DNA from: Pseudomonas persica
GTDB taxonomy: Bacteria; Pseudomonadota; Gammaproteobacteria; Pseudomonadales; Pseudomonadaceae
Direction: 5' to 3'
Assembly (NCBI RefSeq): GCF_900291015.1
Contig: NZ_OLKL01000045.1
Span: 1-64,000, forward strand
Length of the DNA: 64,000 nt
A program made the position numbers and the translations under genes. Position 1 is the first letter of the stretch. Every line of letters begins with the position of its first letter. Below, in pieces: positions 55,506-64,000 of this stretch. The notes under the pieces are model-generated. The model saw nothing but the letters and a program-made list of their open reading frames with translations, was not told the origin of the DNA and did no database searches.

Positions 55506-57653
55506 TCACAGTTCGAACTCGGCCGCCAGCGCCGCCCGCACGCAGTACAGCACGCCCTCCGGCAGCCGTGCCCCGAACAGCGGCGCAATCGCCGACACCG
55601 GTGGCAGCTCGCCCTCGCCATCGAGGAAGGCATCCTGCACTTCCATCAACAGGTCCTCCGGCAGGTCCAGGGCCTGCTCCAGGCTCAGCTCCTGGCGCCC
55701 CAGTGCCTCGGCCAGCAGGCTGTAAACGTTCTTCTCGCTGCAGTTGAGCTGCCCGGCGATCTGCGCCGGGGTCATGCCGGCGCGGGCCAGGCTGACCAGT
55801 TCGTGGCGCAGGTCGAGCACCACTTTCGGTGCTTCGTCGGTGCCGCCGCTGTTGTTCAGCACCTCGAGGAAGGCCTGGCCATAACGCTCCAGCTTGCGCG
55901 CGCCCACGCCGCTGACCTGGGCCATGTCGCTGAGGCTGACCGGCTGACTGCGCAGCATTTCCAGCAGCGTCGAGTCAGGGAAGATGACGTAGGGCGGCAC
56001 ACTGTGCTCCTCGGCCAGCTTGCGCCGCAGAGTCCGCAGTGCTTCCCACAGCTCGCGCTCTTCGGCACGCACCAGCTGGCTGGCCGGGCTGCCGCCACTG
56101 GACGACGAGGTTTTGGCGCTGGTCTGCGGCTTGAGGTCACGGCGCAACTGCAAGGTCACCTCGCCACGCAGCAGCGGCCGGCAGCTGTCGGACAGGCGCA
56201 GGCCGCCGTAGCCTTCCAGGTCGATGTCGACCAGACCGCGCGCCACCAGCTGGCGGAACAGCGAACGCCACTCGACCTCGGCCAGGCCCTTGCCGACGCC
56301 AAACACCGAGAGCTTCTCGTGGCCGAAATTGCGCACCTTGTCAGTGTCCTTGCCCAGCAGCACGTCGACCAGGTGACCGACGCCGTAGCGCTGGCCGGTG
56401 CGGAACACCGCCGACAGTGCCTGGCGGGCCGGCTCGGTGGCATCCCAGGTCTGCACCTGGTCGACACAGTTGTCGCAGTGCCCGCACGGCTGCTCGAGGG
56501 TTTCATCGAAATAGGCCAGCAGCGACTGGCGGCGGCAGCGGGTTTCTTCGCACAGGGCCAGCATGGCGTCGAGCTTGTGCTGCTCGATGCGCTTGTGGCG
56601 CTCGTCACCTTCGGAGTTCTGCAGCATCTGCTTGAGCATCACCATGTCCTGCAGCCCGTAGGCCATCCAGGCATCGGACGGCAGCCCGTCACGGCCGGCA
56701 CGGCCAGTCTCCTGGTAGTACGCCTCGAGCGACTTGGGCAGGTCAAGGTGGGCGACAAAGCGCACGTTGGGCTTGTCGATACCCATGCCGAAGGCGATGG
56801 TGGCGACCATGATCAGCCCTTCCTCGTTGAGGAAACGGTGCTGGTTGGCCGCGCGCGTCTCGGCAGCCAGGCCGGCGTGATACGGCAGCGCCGGGAAGCC
56901 CTGGTCACAGAGGAAGGCGGCGGTTTCATCGACCTTCTTGCGTGACAGGCAATAGACGATGCCGGCGTTGCCGCGGCGCTCGCCGAGGAAGGCCATCAGC
57001 TGCTTGCGCGGCGCCTCCTTGGGCACGATGCGATAGAAGATGTTGGGCCGGTCGAAACTCGACAGGAAGCGCTCGGCGCCTTGCAGGTGCAGGCGCTGGA
57101 CGATCTCTTCGCGGGTGCGCATGTCGGCGGTGGCGGTCAGCGCGATACGCGGCACATGCGGGAACAGCTCGGCCAGCTGGCCCAGTTGCAGGTATTCGGG
57201 GCGGAAATCGTGGCCCCATTGCGACACGCAGTGGGCCTCGTCGATGGCGAACAGCGAGATATCCAGGTCGCGCAGGAAGTCGAGCATGCGCGGCTGCACC
57301 AGGCGCTCCGGCGCCAGGTACAGCATCTTCACTTCGCCACGGCGCAGGCGCCCGGCCAGGTCACGCTGCTGCTCCGGCGTCAGCGTGGAGTTCAGCGCGG
57401 CAGCCGGCACACCCAGTTCGTCGAGCGTGGCAACCTGGTCGTCCATCAGCGCGATCAGTGGCGAGACCACCACCGTCAGGCCCGGGCGCAACAACCCCGG
57501 CACCTGGAAACACAACGACTTGCCGCCGCCGGTGGGCATCAGCACCAGGGCATCGCCGCCATTGGCCACGCAGTCGATGATCGCTGCCTGGCGCCCGCGG
57601 AAACTGTCGTAGCCGAAGACGTCCTTGAGAACGCGCTGAGCCTGTTCGAGCAT
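55506..57653 (-). CDS. recQ: ATP-dependent DNA helicase RecQ
   Basis: A 715-residue SF2 helicase of the RecF recombination and fork-repair pathways. Motif I MPTGGGKSLCFQ, DEAH box AIDEAHCVSQWGHDFRPEY, motif VI QETGRAGRDGLPS, zinc-binding Cys cluster (CRRQSLLAYFDETLEQPCGHCDNC), RQC winged helix and HRDC domain (LRTLRRKLAEEHSVPPYVIFPDSTL). An additional C-terminal segment after HRDC carries a helix-turn-helix-like QIAGQLNCSEKNVYSLLAEAL. I use the ATG at 57653. Confidence 0.96.
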   Translation of the reverse strand: MLEQAQRVLKDVFGYDSFRGRQAAIIDCVANGGDALVLMPTGGGKSLCFQVPGLLRPGLTVVVSPLIALMDDQVATLDELGVPAAALNSTLTPEQQRDLAGRLRRGEVKMLYLAPERLVQPRMLDFLRDLDISLFAIDEAHCVSQWGHDFRPEYLQLGQLAELFPHVPRIALTATADMRTREEIVQRLHLQGAERFLSSFDRPNIFYRIVPKEAPRKQLMAFLGERRGNAGIVYCLSRKKVDETAAFLCDQGFPALPYHAGLAAETRAANQHRFLNEEGLIMVATIAFGMGIDKPNVRFVAHLDLPKSLEAYYQETGRAGRDGLPSDAWMAYGLQDMVMLKQMLQNSEGDERHKRIEQHKLDAMLALCEETRCRRQSLLAYFDETLEQPCGHCDNCVDQVQTWDATEPARQALSAVFRTGQRYGVGHLVDVLLGKDTDKVRNFGHEKLSVFGVGKGLAEVEWRSLFRQLVARGLVDIDLEGYGGLRLSDSCRPLLRGEVTLQLRRDLKPQTSAKTSSSSGGSPASQLVRAEERELWEALRTLRRKLAEEHSVPPYVIFPDSTLLEMLRSQPVSLSDMAQVSGVGARKLERYGQAFLEVLNNSGGTDEAPKVVLDLRHELVSLARAGMTPAQIAGQLNCSEKNVYSLLAEALGRQELSLEQALDLPEDLLMEVQDAFLDGEGELPPVSAIAPLFGARLPEGVLYCVRAALAAEFEL

Positions 57654-57899
57654 GTGCAACTCCACAAATCGCCGTACCATCCTGGATACAGGCTGGACGA
57701 AAAACCCGCCCCGCACACGCCAAATGCGTAAGCGGTTTTTGCCAGGTAGCCGACAAATCCTGCCCCTGGATGAAAAATCGCGGAGTATACCGCAGCACCG
57801 CGCTGCGCAGGGCACCACGGCGATAGACGTTCCCTTTCCCCCGCCGCCGTCGCATGGTGCTAGAATTCGGTATCGTTTATTCTCCAAGGTAGCCCTGTA

Positions 57900-58487
57900 A
57901 TGTCCTTCGCCGAGCAACTGACCCGCCTGCAAGCCTTCCTCGACGCCGACGAGCTGCACGAAGAAGCGCTGGACTATGTCGCCGCCCACGGCTACCTCAC
58001 CGCCCTGTCGATCAATGCCGAGGAAGTGCCCGAGCGCGAATGGATCGACGCCCTGTTCGCCGAAGAGCCGCACTACGCCAGCGACGCTCAGCGCACCGAG
58101 ATCGAGGCCACCCTGGTGGCGCTCAAGGCGCACATCGCCCGCCAACTGGCCAGCGACGACGAGTTCGAGCTGCCGTGCGACCTCGACCTGACCGACGAGC
58201 CGGACGATTCCGACCTGCGCGGCTGGTGCATTGGCTTCATGGAAGGCGTATTCCTGCGTGAAGAGGCCTGGTTCGAGAACGCCGAGGAAGAAGTCAGCGA
58301 GATGCTGCTGCCGATCATGGTCGGCTCGGGCCTGTTCGACGAGCAGCCGGAGTTCGCCGACATCGCCAGCAACGCCAACCTGCAGGACGACATGATCGTA
58401 CAGATCCCCGAAGCGCTGACTGCGCTGTTCCTGCTGCTGCACGCCCCTGACGAAAAGCCGGCGCTGCTCAAGCCACGCCACCACTAA
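57900..58487 (+). CDS. YecA/UPF0149-family protein
   Basis: A 195-residue acidic protein of the YgfB/YecA family (LHEEALDYVAAHGYLTALSINAEEVPEREWIDALF; GWCIGFMEGVFLREEAWF). It lacks the C-terminal SEC-C zinc motif found in some YecA proteins. AAGGTAG precedes the ATG. Function unknown; YgfB relatives affect gene regulation in P. aeruginosa. Confidence 0.88.
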   Translation: MSFAEQLTRLQAFLDADELHEEALDYVAAHGYLTALSINAEEVPEREWIDALFAEEPHYASDAQRTEIEATLVALKAHIARQLASDDEFELPCDLDLTDEPDDSDLRGWCIGFMEGVFLREEAWFENAEEEVSEMLLPIMVGSGLFDEQPEFADIASNANLQDDMIVQIPEALTALFLLLHAPDEKPALLKPRHH

Positions 58488-58494
58488 GTTGCCT

Positions 58495-58860
58495 GTGCGC
58501 TACCTGCTGCTGGCCACCGGCTGGCTCAGCGTCGCGTTGGGGGTGTTGGGGATTTTCCTGCCGGTATTGCCTACCACCCCTTTCCTGCTGTTGGCGGCAG
58601 CCTGCTTTGCCCGCAGCTCGCCGCGCTTTCACCACTGGCTAGTCCATCACCCGAAGCTCGGGCCGTGGATTCGCGACTACCTCAGTGGTGAAGGTATCCC
58701 GCTCAAGGGCAAGGTCTACGCCATCGGCCTGATGTGGGCCAGCATCGGCCTGTCGTGCTATCTGGTGCCCCTGTTCTGGGCACGCACCTTCATGTTGACC
58801 AGCGCCGTACTGGTAAGCCTGTATATCCTCAGCCAGAAAACCTTGCACAAGCCAAAGTGA
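58495..58860 (+). CDS. YbaN-family inner-membrane protein (DUF454)
   Basis: A roughly 121-residue membrane protein with three or four helices. The family signature LGVLGIFLPVLPTTPFLLLAAACFARSSPRFHHWLVHHPKLGPWI is complete. The start is either GTG 58495 (MRYLLLATGW) or TTG 58489; neither has a clear ribosome-binding site, so translation is probably coupled to the YecA-family stop codon at 58485-58487. Confidence 0.88.
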   Translation: MRYLLLATGWLSVALGVLGIFLPVLPTTPFLLLAAACFARSSPRFHHWLVHHPKLGPWIRDYLSGEGIPLKGKVYAIGLMWASIGLSCYLVPLFWARTFMLTSAVLVSLYILSQKTLHKPK

Positions 58861-59171
58861 CAATATTTTGTCGCCAAATATCAATTTCGCCTAACTGCTA
58901 TTTCTTTTATCCGAAATAGTTCTGGAACCGTGTACAAGCCTTGTATTCATTGGCTTGAACGCCATTTTGCGTTGCCGCAAGCTCTGCTCTAACGCAAATC
59001 AATTAGACAATATATGTCTTTCATGGCAATTTGATATGAACAAATCTTCTTATCTATCGCGTTGAATGTACTTAGCTGTGTTGTTAAAAACCTGCAACAC
59101 TATACGCGATAACTTTATCGTCATTTTTTTGGCGAATAGCAGGATCAATTCCAGGATCAGGGAGATGTACC
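58861..59171. other. AT-rich regulatory interval upstream of lapE
   Basis: About 310 bp, clearly richer in A+T than the surroundings, with T-rich and A-rich tracts (58860-59160) and no gene. It is the likely promoter and protein-binding region of the TolC-like gene. I cannot assign a specific site. Confidence 0.5.
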
Positions 59172-60530
59172 ATGCGCGTTTTGACCCCCATCACCAGTGC
59201 ATTACTGTTGGCCCTGGCCAGTGCCAACGTACAGGCGATGTCGATCACAGAGGCCGTCCAGAGCGCCGTGGACTACCATCCGCAAGTCAGCTCCAACCGC
59301 AACAGCAAGCTGTCGGCCGATGAAGATGTGAAGTTTGCGCGTGGTGGCTACTACCCTTCCGTGGATTTGGTCGCTGGCTATGGTCGCCAGCGTTCGGACA
59401 ACACCACTACTCGTGCCGAGGGCAACCACAACAAGGAAACCCTCAACTACACCCAGTCCGAGCTGCGCCTGCGGCAGATGATCTTCGACGGCTTCAACAC
59501 CTCGAATGAAGTGGGCCGCACCGAAGCGGTGTCGACCTCCCGCGCCTACTACACCCAGGCCGTCGCCCAGGATGTCGCCCTGCGTGCAGTCGAGGTGTAT
59601 CTGGAAGTGCTCAAGCGCCGTGAACTGGTAGCCCTGGCCAGGAACAACCTGCAAGCCCACCTGCGCGTCAACGACCAGATCGGCCTGCGCAACGAGCGCG
59701 GCGTCGGCAGTACCGCAGACCTTGACCAGTCTCGCGCACGTCGCGCCCTGGCGGAAAACAACCTGGACACCGCCGAAGTCGACCTGGCCGACGCCGAGGC
59801 CAACTTCTTCAGCGTCGTCGGCCGTATGCCGGACGAGCTGGAAAGCCCGCAGACCATCCAGGGCGAAGTGCCTGGCACCCTCGATGAGGCCCGCGACGGC
59901 ATGCGCCAGAACAACCCGTACATCAAGTCTGCCCAGGCTGACGTGAATGCTGCCGAGCAGCAATACGAAGTGGCCAAGTCGACCTTCTACCCACGCTTCG
60001 ACGCCATTCTGGCCACCGGTGCCAACAACAACACCGGCGGCGAAAAAGGCCACAACAACAACGACTGGCAAGCCGGCGTGGAGATGAACTACAACCTGTT
60101 CCGCGGTGGCAGCGACAAGGCTCGCCTGCAGTCCGACGCACACAAGATCAACCAGGCCCTGGACATCCGCAACAACGCCCTGCGTGAGCTGACCGAAAAC
60201 CTGAGCCTGGCGTGGAATGCCATGAACAACGCCAGCAAGCAGCTGCCGACCGCGCGTGAATACGCCGAGACCACCAAGCGTGTGCGTGCCGCCTACCAGG
60301 ACCAGTTCGGCCTGGGCCAGCGTACCCTGCTCGACCTGCTCGACAGTGAGAACGAGCTGTACAACGCCGACCGTCGCTACACCGAGGTGCGTTATACCGA
60401 GGAGTTCTCGCGCTACCGCGTGCTGGCGACCATGGGTGAGCTGCTGAGCAAGCAGCGTATTTCCCTGCCGCCGGAAGCGCTGGCCACCACCGAAGTACGC
60501 ACCGAGGCGCGTTTGCCTGAGATGCGTTGA
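59172..60530 (+). CDS. lapE: TolC-family outer-membrane protein LapE (AggA)
   Basis: A 452-residue outer-membrane channel. Signal peptide about 1-22 (ALLLALASANVQA). Two TolC/OEP repeats: long helical hairpins around 90-230 and 270-420, with barrel strands including LNYTQSELRLRQMIFDGFNTSNEVGR and WQAGVEMNYNLFRGG, and the equatorial motif QFGLGQRTLLDLLDSENEL. It matches the agglutination protein of P. putida that exports the adhesin LapA with LapB/LapC. lapABC are not in the window; the gene is unlinked from them in P. putida. Confidence 0.88.
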   Translation: MRVLTPITSALLLALASANVQAMSITEAVQSAVDYHPQVSSNRNSKLSADEDVKFARGGYYPSVDLVAGYGRQRSDNTTTRAEGNHNKETLNYTQSELRLRQMIFDGFNTSNEVGRTEAVSTSRAYYTQAVAQDVALRAVEVYLEVLKRRELVALARNNLQAHLRVNDQIGLRNERGVGSTADLDQSRARRALAENNLDTAEVDLADAEANFFSVVGRMPDELESPQTIQGEVPGTLDEARDGMRQNNPYIKSAQADVNAAEQQYEVAKSTFYPRFDAILATGANNNTGGEKGHNNNDWQAGVEMNYNLFRGGSDKARLQSDAHKINQALDIRNNALRELTENLSLAWNAMNNASKQLPTAREYAETTKRVRAAYQDQFGLGQRTLLDLLDSENELYNADRRYTEVRYTEEFSRYRVLATMGELLSKQRISLPPEALATTEVRTEARLPEMR

Positions 60531-60557
60531 TCCGGTTTGAAAGCCAGGGGCCGCTGT

Positions 60558-60651
60558 GCGGCCCATCGCCGGCAAGCCAGCTCCCACAGGTACAGCACAA
60601 GGGCTGAACCTGTGCTGTATCTGTGGGAGCTGGCTTGCCGGCGCTAGGGCC
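60558..60651. repeat. REP inverted pair, class CGCCGGCAAGCCAGC
   Basis: GCCCATCGCCGGCAAGCCAG... and ...CTGGCTTGCCGGCGCTAGGGCC, between the converging lapE and DTW genes; the same class as at 19388. Confidence 0.9.
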
Positions 60652-60663
60652 CTCACTGCCACC

Positions 60664-61263
60664 TCACCCCTCACCATGATTGCGCTGGAACGTCTCCACG
60701 CCCATGGCCCTGATCTGCCCCTCGATCAACGCCTCGAACGGTGCCAGCAACGCATCGAAGCAGGCCGGTTGCTCAAGCGCATTGAGCGCCCCCACCACCG
60801 CCTCGATAGTCGACAACGCCCCCGCCTGCGGTGCCTTGCGCAGCCGGTAGCGCGAAGGCGCGACAGCCCCCAGCGTCACCCGCGGCAAGGCCTCCAGCAC
60901 CGGGTTCAGGTACAGCAGCTTGCGCGCCTTGCGCCAGGTGCCGTCGGGCACGATCAACAGCAAGGGTTTGTCGTCCGCCTCGCCATAGGCCTTCAGCACC
61001 CGGGCATCGTCGCCAGGGAACAGCAGGGCCGGCCGGTAACCGGGAGTGGCCAGCAGTTCGTTCAGGTCATCGAACACCTCGCCTACCCGCAACTCGGCGT
61101 TGTTCAGGCCAAGGGCGGCCAGGCGGGCGGTGTTCAGGGCATGGGCGGTTTCACTGGGGTGCTGCAGCAGGATGACGCGGGTGCGGCTGTCGAGCGCGGG
61201 AATCAGTGGGCAGAGGCAATGGTCGAGCGGGCGCTGGCAACGCTCGCAGCGGGGTCTGGGCAT
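60664..61263 (-). CDS. DTW-domain protein (TapT-type acp3U synthase-like)
   Basis: A 199-residue protein. The N-terminal zinc-type Cys cluster CERCQRPLDHCLCP precedes the DTW domain, in which the signature Asp-Thr-Trp appears as VPDGTWRKARKLLYLNPVLEALPRV. Related proteins (TapT/TuaA, DTWD) put the 3-amino-3-carboxypropyl group on uridine 47 of tRNA. The start at 61263 (MPRPRCERC) gives the full Cys cluster. Confidence 0.88.
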   Translation of the reverse strand: MPRPRCERCQRPLDHCLCPLIPALDSRTRVILLQHPSETAHALNTARLAALGLNNAELRVGEVFDDLNELLATPGYRPALLFPGDDARVLKAYGEADDKPLLLIVPDGTWRKARKLLYLNPVLEALPRVTLGAVAPSRYRLRKAPQAGALSTIEAVVGALNALEQPACFDALLAPFEALIEGQIRAMGVETFQRNHGEG

Positions 61264-61324
61264 GGGGTTCTCCTTGGCGGGAACAGTTTGCCACAGAACC
61301 GGGGCCCGCTTTGCGGGACATCCG

Positions 61325-61417
61325 CCCTGTAGGAGCGGGCTTGCCCGCGATGCAGACCATGCGGTGGTTGGCACGGGCTTCGCCCGTGATCGCGGGTAAA
61401 CCCGCTCCTACAGGGCG
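61325..61417. repeat. REP pair of a third class (CTCCTACAGG ends)
   Basis: The opposed elements read CCCTGTAGGAGCGGGCTTGC and GCGGGTAAACCCGCTCCTAC; the usual CTCCCACAGG end is CTCCTACAGG in both, a matched change. An inner palindrome (GGCACGGGCTTCGCCCGTG) lies between. Confidence 0.88.
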
Positions 61418-61445
61418 AAAGGGCTGCAAAGCAGCCTCTGCGACT

Positions 61446-63011
61446 TCAGCGATTGAACCGCTCCGCCAGGCTATGCAGGTACTCCGCCATGCGCTCCAGG
61501 TCCTGGCTGATTTCCGCGCCCTGCCTGGCCTGCCCGGCACTCTGGTCGCACAGCTGGGCAATCCTCACGATCTGCTGGTTGATGTCTTCGGCCACATGGC
61601 TCTGCTGCTCCGACGCCGTCGCCATCTGCTGGCTCATGCCAGTGATGCGGCTGACCGCCTGGGCAATCCCGCTCAACGCCGCCTGCACTGCCTCGACACT
61701 GTGCACGCTGTCCCGCGAGATCTGCTCACCACGGTTCGCGGTACTGACCGCACGCTCTGCCCCGGCGCGCAACGAAGCGATGATGTGATGGATTTCCTCG
61801 GTCGAGGCGCGAGTGCGCTGGGCCAACGAACGCACTTCATCCGCCACCACGGCAAACCCGCGCCCCTGTTCGCCGGCGCGTGCCGCTTCAATGGCGGCAT
61901 TGAGCGCCAGCAGGTTGGTCTGCTCGGCGATCGAGGTAATCACATCGACCACACTGCCGATCGACTGGGTCTGCTCGGCCAAGGCGTTCACCGCCTGGCC
62001 AATGTCATTGACGGCATCGCTCATGCTGCCCATGGCTTTCAGGCTCTGCAGGGCCAGTTCGCTGCCCTGCTGTGCCAGCTGGTCGGCATCGCCCGCTGCG
62101 TGCGCCGTGCTTTGCACGTTGTGGGTTACCTGCTGGATGGTCGCCGCCATCTGCGCAATGGCGGTGGCGGACTGGTCGGTCTCGTTGCGCTGGCGGTCGA
62201 GCATCTGTGCCTGGGCATCGGACAAGTCGGACGACTGCGCCGCCCGTGACTTCACTCCGACCCCGGCATCCACCAGGCGGGTCAGAGCCGTTTGCAGGCG
62301 CGCTTCCTCACTGATGATGGCCAGGTCGAGCTGGCCCTGCAGGCCCGGGTTATCGCTGTAGGTCAGCGCCACCAGCGGGCTGGTGAAGGCCTTGGGATGC
62401 TCGGCCAGCGTACGGCGGATGGCCTGGTTCTGCCGATGCTCGACCAGATACCAGGCCAGCAGCAGGCTGGCCATCAGCACACCGAGCGCCGCATAAGGTG
62501 GCAGCCACAGGTAGCCCGCCGCCGACAGCAGGCCCGCACCGATCAATGGCCAACCGTGGCCCAGGCCATGCCCCAGCCGGGCCGCCCACGGCACTGCCGT
62601 GCGGCCGGCCCGCAAGCGTGCGTACAACGCCTCGGCGCGGCGGATCTGCTCGCGGCTGGGCACCGAGCGCACCGACTCGTAGCCACTGATACGGCCCTTC
62701 TCATAGATGGCCGTGACATAGGCACTGACCCAGTAGTAATCGCCGTTTTTCGCCCGGTTCTTGACCACACCCATCCACGGTTTGCCCTGTTTGATGGTTT
62801 CCCACATGTGGCCGAACACCGCCGGCGGCATGTCCGGGTGGCGCACCAGGTTGTGGGGTTGGCCGACCAGCTCGTCGTAGGTGAACCCGCTGATCGCCAC
62901 GAAAGCGTCGTTGCAGTAAGTGATGCGGCTGTTGAGGTCTGTGGTGGAAATCAGCCGTTGACCGTTGGGAAAGGTTCTTTCGTGCTCAGTGACGGGCAAA
63001 TTCATGCGCAT
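61446..63011 (-). CDS. Aer-type energy-taxis / methyl-accepting chemotaxis protein
   Basis: A 521-residue receptor. N-terminal PAS domain about 15-115 (ISTTDLNSRITYCNDAFVAISGFTYDELVGQPHNLVRHPDMPP), the FAD-binding type of Aer proteins. One hydrophobic hairpin about 160-200 anchors it, then a cytoplasmic signalling domain with the conserved tip TNLLALNAAIEAARAGEQGRGFAVVADEVRSLA. No periplasmic sensor domain. P. putida has three Aer paralogues and this is one of them. I use the ATG at 63011, 9 bp after AAGGA, over the upstream TTG. Confidence 0.92.
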   Translation of the reverse strand: MRMNLPVTEHERTFPNGQRLISTTDLNSRITYCNDAFVAISGFTYDELVGQPHNLVRHPDMPPAVFGHMWETIKQGKPWMGVVKNRAKNGDYYWVSAYVTAIYEKGRISGYESVRSVPSREQIRRAEALYARLRAGRTAVPWAARLGHGLGHGWPLIGAGLLSAAGYLWLPPYAALGVLMASLLLAWYLVEHRQNQAIRRTLAEHPKAFTSPLVALTYSDNPGLQGQLDLAIISEEARLQTALTRLVDAGVGVKSRAAQSSDLSDAQAQMLDRQRNETDQSATAIAQMAATIQQVTHNVQSTAHAAGDADQLAQQGSELALQSLKAMGSMSDAVNDIGQAVNALAEQTQSIGSVVDVITSIAEQTNLLALNAAIEAARAGEQGRGFAVVADEVRSLAQRTRASTEEIHHIIASLRAGAERAVSTANRGEQISRDSVHSVEAVQAALSGIAQAVSRITGMSQQMATASEQQSHVAEDINQQIVRIAQLCDQSAGQARQGAEISQDLERMAEYLHSLAERFNR

Positions 63012-63151
63012 CTTGGGCAATCCTTGCAGGATTAAAGGGAGAGAGTCAGCAACACACGCAAGTGTGATGTATAGCAGGACGCCATTATGTTGTCGGTCAG
63101 CAGCGCCGACTATTTAGCGCACACCAACGAAATACAGGCGTGCGCCGTACC

Positions 63152-64000
63152 TCAGCCGACGTTGAGCTGGCTTTTGAGCAGGTCGCGGAAAGTCTGGATC
63201 AACGGTTCGCGGCTGCGCCCGCGGCGAATGATCAGCGAGAACGGTGCCTGGTAACCGAAGGTCGATGGCGACAGCACGCGCAAGTCGCCCTTGTCGACCC
63301 AGGCCTGGGCATAGTGCTCGGGCAGGTAGCCGATGTAGGCCCCGGAGAGAATCAGGATCAACTGCGCCTCCATGCTCTCCACCGTCGCCGCGCTGTGCTT
63401 GAAGCCATGCCGGGCCAGCTCGGCCTGGCTCCAGTAGCCACGCCCGACCATACGTTGCTGGGTCACCACCTGCTCGGGGATGCGCCGTTCGGCATACAAC
63501 GGGTGCCGGCTGCTGCAGTACAGCCAGTGCTGCTCACGGTACAGCGGCTGGTAGAGCAGCCCGCTCATGCGCGAGGAAAACGCCCCGATGGCCAGGTCCA
63601 GGCGGTTGTCCTGCACGCCCAGTTGCAGCTCGTAAGGGCTGGACACCGACAGGTGCAGGTGCACCGCCGGGTGTTCCTGACTATAGGCACCGATGGCTTC
63701 GGCCAGCGGCAAGGCCCGGTCACCGACGGTGGAGTCGATCACCCCCAGGTTGAGAGTGCCGCGCAACTCGCCCTTGAGGGCGGCCGCGTACTGCTCGAAA
63801 CCGTCCAGCTCGGCCAGCAGGCGCAGGGTTTCCTGGTGGAACAGCTCGCCCTTGCTGGTCAGGCTGAAACCGCCACGGCCGCGGTGGCACAGCACGATCC
63901 CCAGGGCGCCTTCCAGCTGGCTCATGTAGGTGCTGATGGCCGAGGTCGACAGGTTCAGTTCGCGTTGGGCGTTGGCAAAGCCCTGGTGGCGCACCACGCT
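63152..64000 (-). CDS. LysR-family regulator (partial, cut by right edge)
   Basis: The frame stays open to the right edge, so the N-terminus is missing. Visible are the HTH (VVRHQGFANAQRELNLSTSAISTYMSQLEGALGIVLCHRGRGGFSLTSKGE) and most of the effector-binding domain, ending RDLLKSQLNVG. About 10-20 N-terminal residues should lie outside. The target is unknown. Confidence 0.88.
   Translation of the reverse strand, partial: SVVRHQGFANAQRELNLSTSAISTYMSQLEGALGIVLCHRGRGGFSLTSKGELFHQETLRLLAELDGFEQYAAALKGELRGTLNLGVIDSTVGDRALPLAEAIGAYSQEHPAVHLHLSVSSPYELQLGVQDNRLDLAIGAFSSRMSGLLYQPLYREQHWLYCSSRHPLYAERRIPEQVVTQQRMVGRGYWSQAELARHGFKHSAATVESMEAQLILILSGAYIGYLPEHYAQAWVDKGDLRVLSPSTFGYQAPFSLIIRRGRSREPLIQTFRDLLKSQLNVG

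Overview
The window looks like a stretch of Pseudomonas putida-group chromosome. The evidence is high-GC DNA, dense scatter of the roughly 35-bp P. putida-type REP palindromes (core CGCGGGTAAACCCGCTCCCACAGG and variants), and a gene order that is typical of fluorescent pseudomonads (csrA/rsmA - lysC - alaS - arginine succinyltransferase operon - aot transporter - phhR/phhA). No prophage, CRISPR array or complete insertion sequence is visible. The only mobile-element trace is a possible IS110-type transposase end at the extreme left edge, lying against a broken REP.

Layout. 1-5,900: transposase-like gene end, a PAS-GGDEF diguanylate cyclase, tRNA-Arg(CCU), phnN, the ribbon-helix-helix regulator amrZ, the Mg2+ channel mgtE, then five tRNA-Arg(ACG) genes in a 297-bp tandem duplication, tRNA-Ser(GCU) and csrA/rsmA. 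6,000-11,500: lysC and alaS, then a strain-type accessory gene at 10,284-11,456 whose protein looks like degenerate RTX/beta-solenoid repeats followed by an NleD/HopH (M91)-like domain without its HExxH zinc motif. 11,500-24,000: the complete AST arginine catabolic operon (aruC-aruF-aruG/astA-astD-astB-small His-rich gene-astE), the AraC-type ArgR, and its arginine/ornithine ABC transporter aotJQMP. A candidate ArgR operator precedes aruC. 24,000-38,000: acsA, a small secreted DUF2790 protein, phhR divergent from phhA-phhB (phenylalanine to tyrosine) with a clear PhhR operator, a small ORF, an MFS transporter, a YdiJ-type D-2-hydroxyglutarate dehydrogenase, its divergent LysR regulator, and the aromatic amino acid permease aroP.

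38,000-47,000: a conserved gammaproteobacterial block on the minus strand (PHP phosphatase - YciO - scpA - scpB - rluB) divergent from yciB-yciI, then a CpxR-like regulator, a Spy/CpxP-like periplasmic protein and a CpxA-like kinase. 47,000-64,000: a nitroreductase, trkH, an AraC regulator overlapping trkH tail to tail, an Mpo1-like protein, an LpxH-like phosphatase, an EamA transporter, a SelW-like protein, the PlpD-type patatin autotransporter, a MarR regulator, recQ, a YecA-family protein, a YbaN protein, the TolC-like LapE, a DTW-domain protein, an Aer-type energy-taxis receptor and a LysR gene cut by the right edge.

Functionally, the window is mostly core metabolism. Arginine uptake, sensing and degradation (aot, argR, aru/ast) are contiguous. 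Aromatic amino acid uptake and oxidation (aroP, phhA, phhB, phhR) are close together. The least ordinary loci are the 10.3-11.5 kb putative pseudo-effector, the duplicated tRNA-Arg cluster and the REP/IS junction at the left edge.
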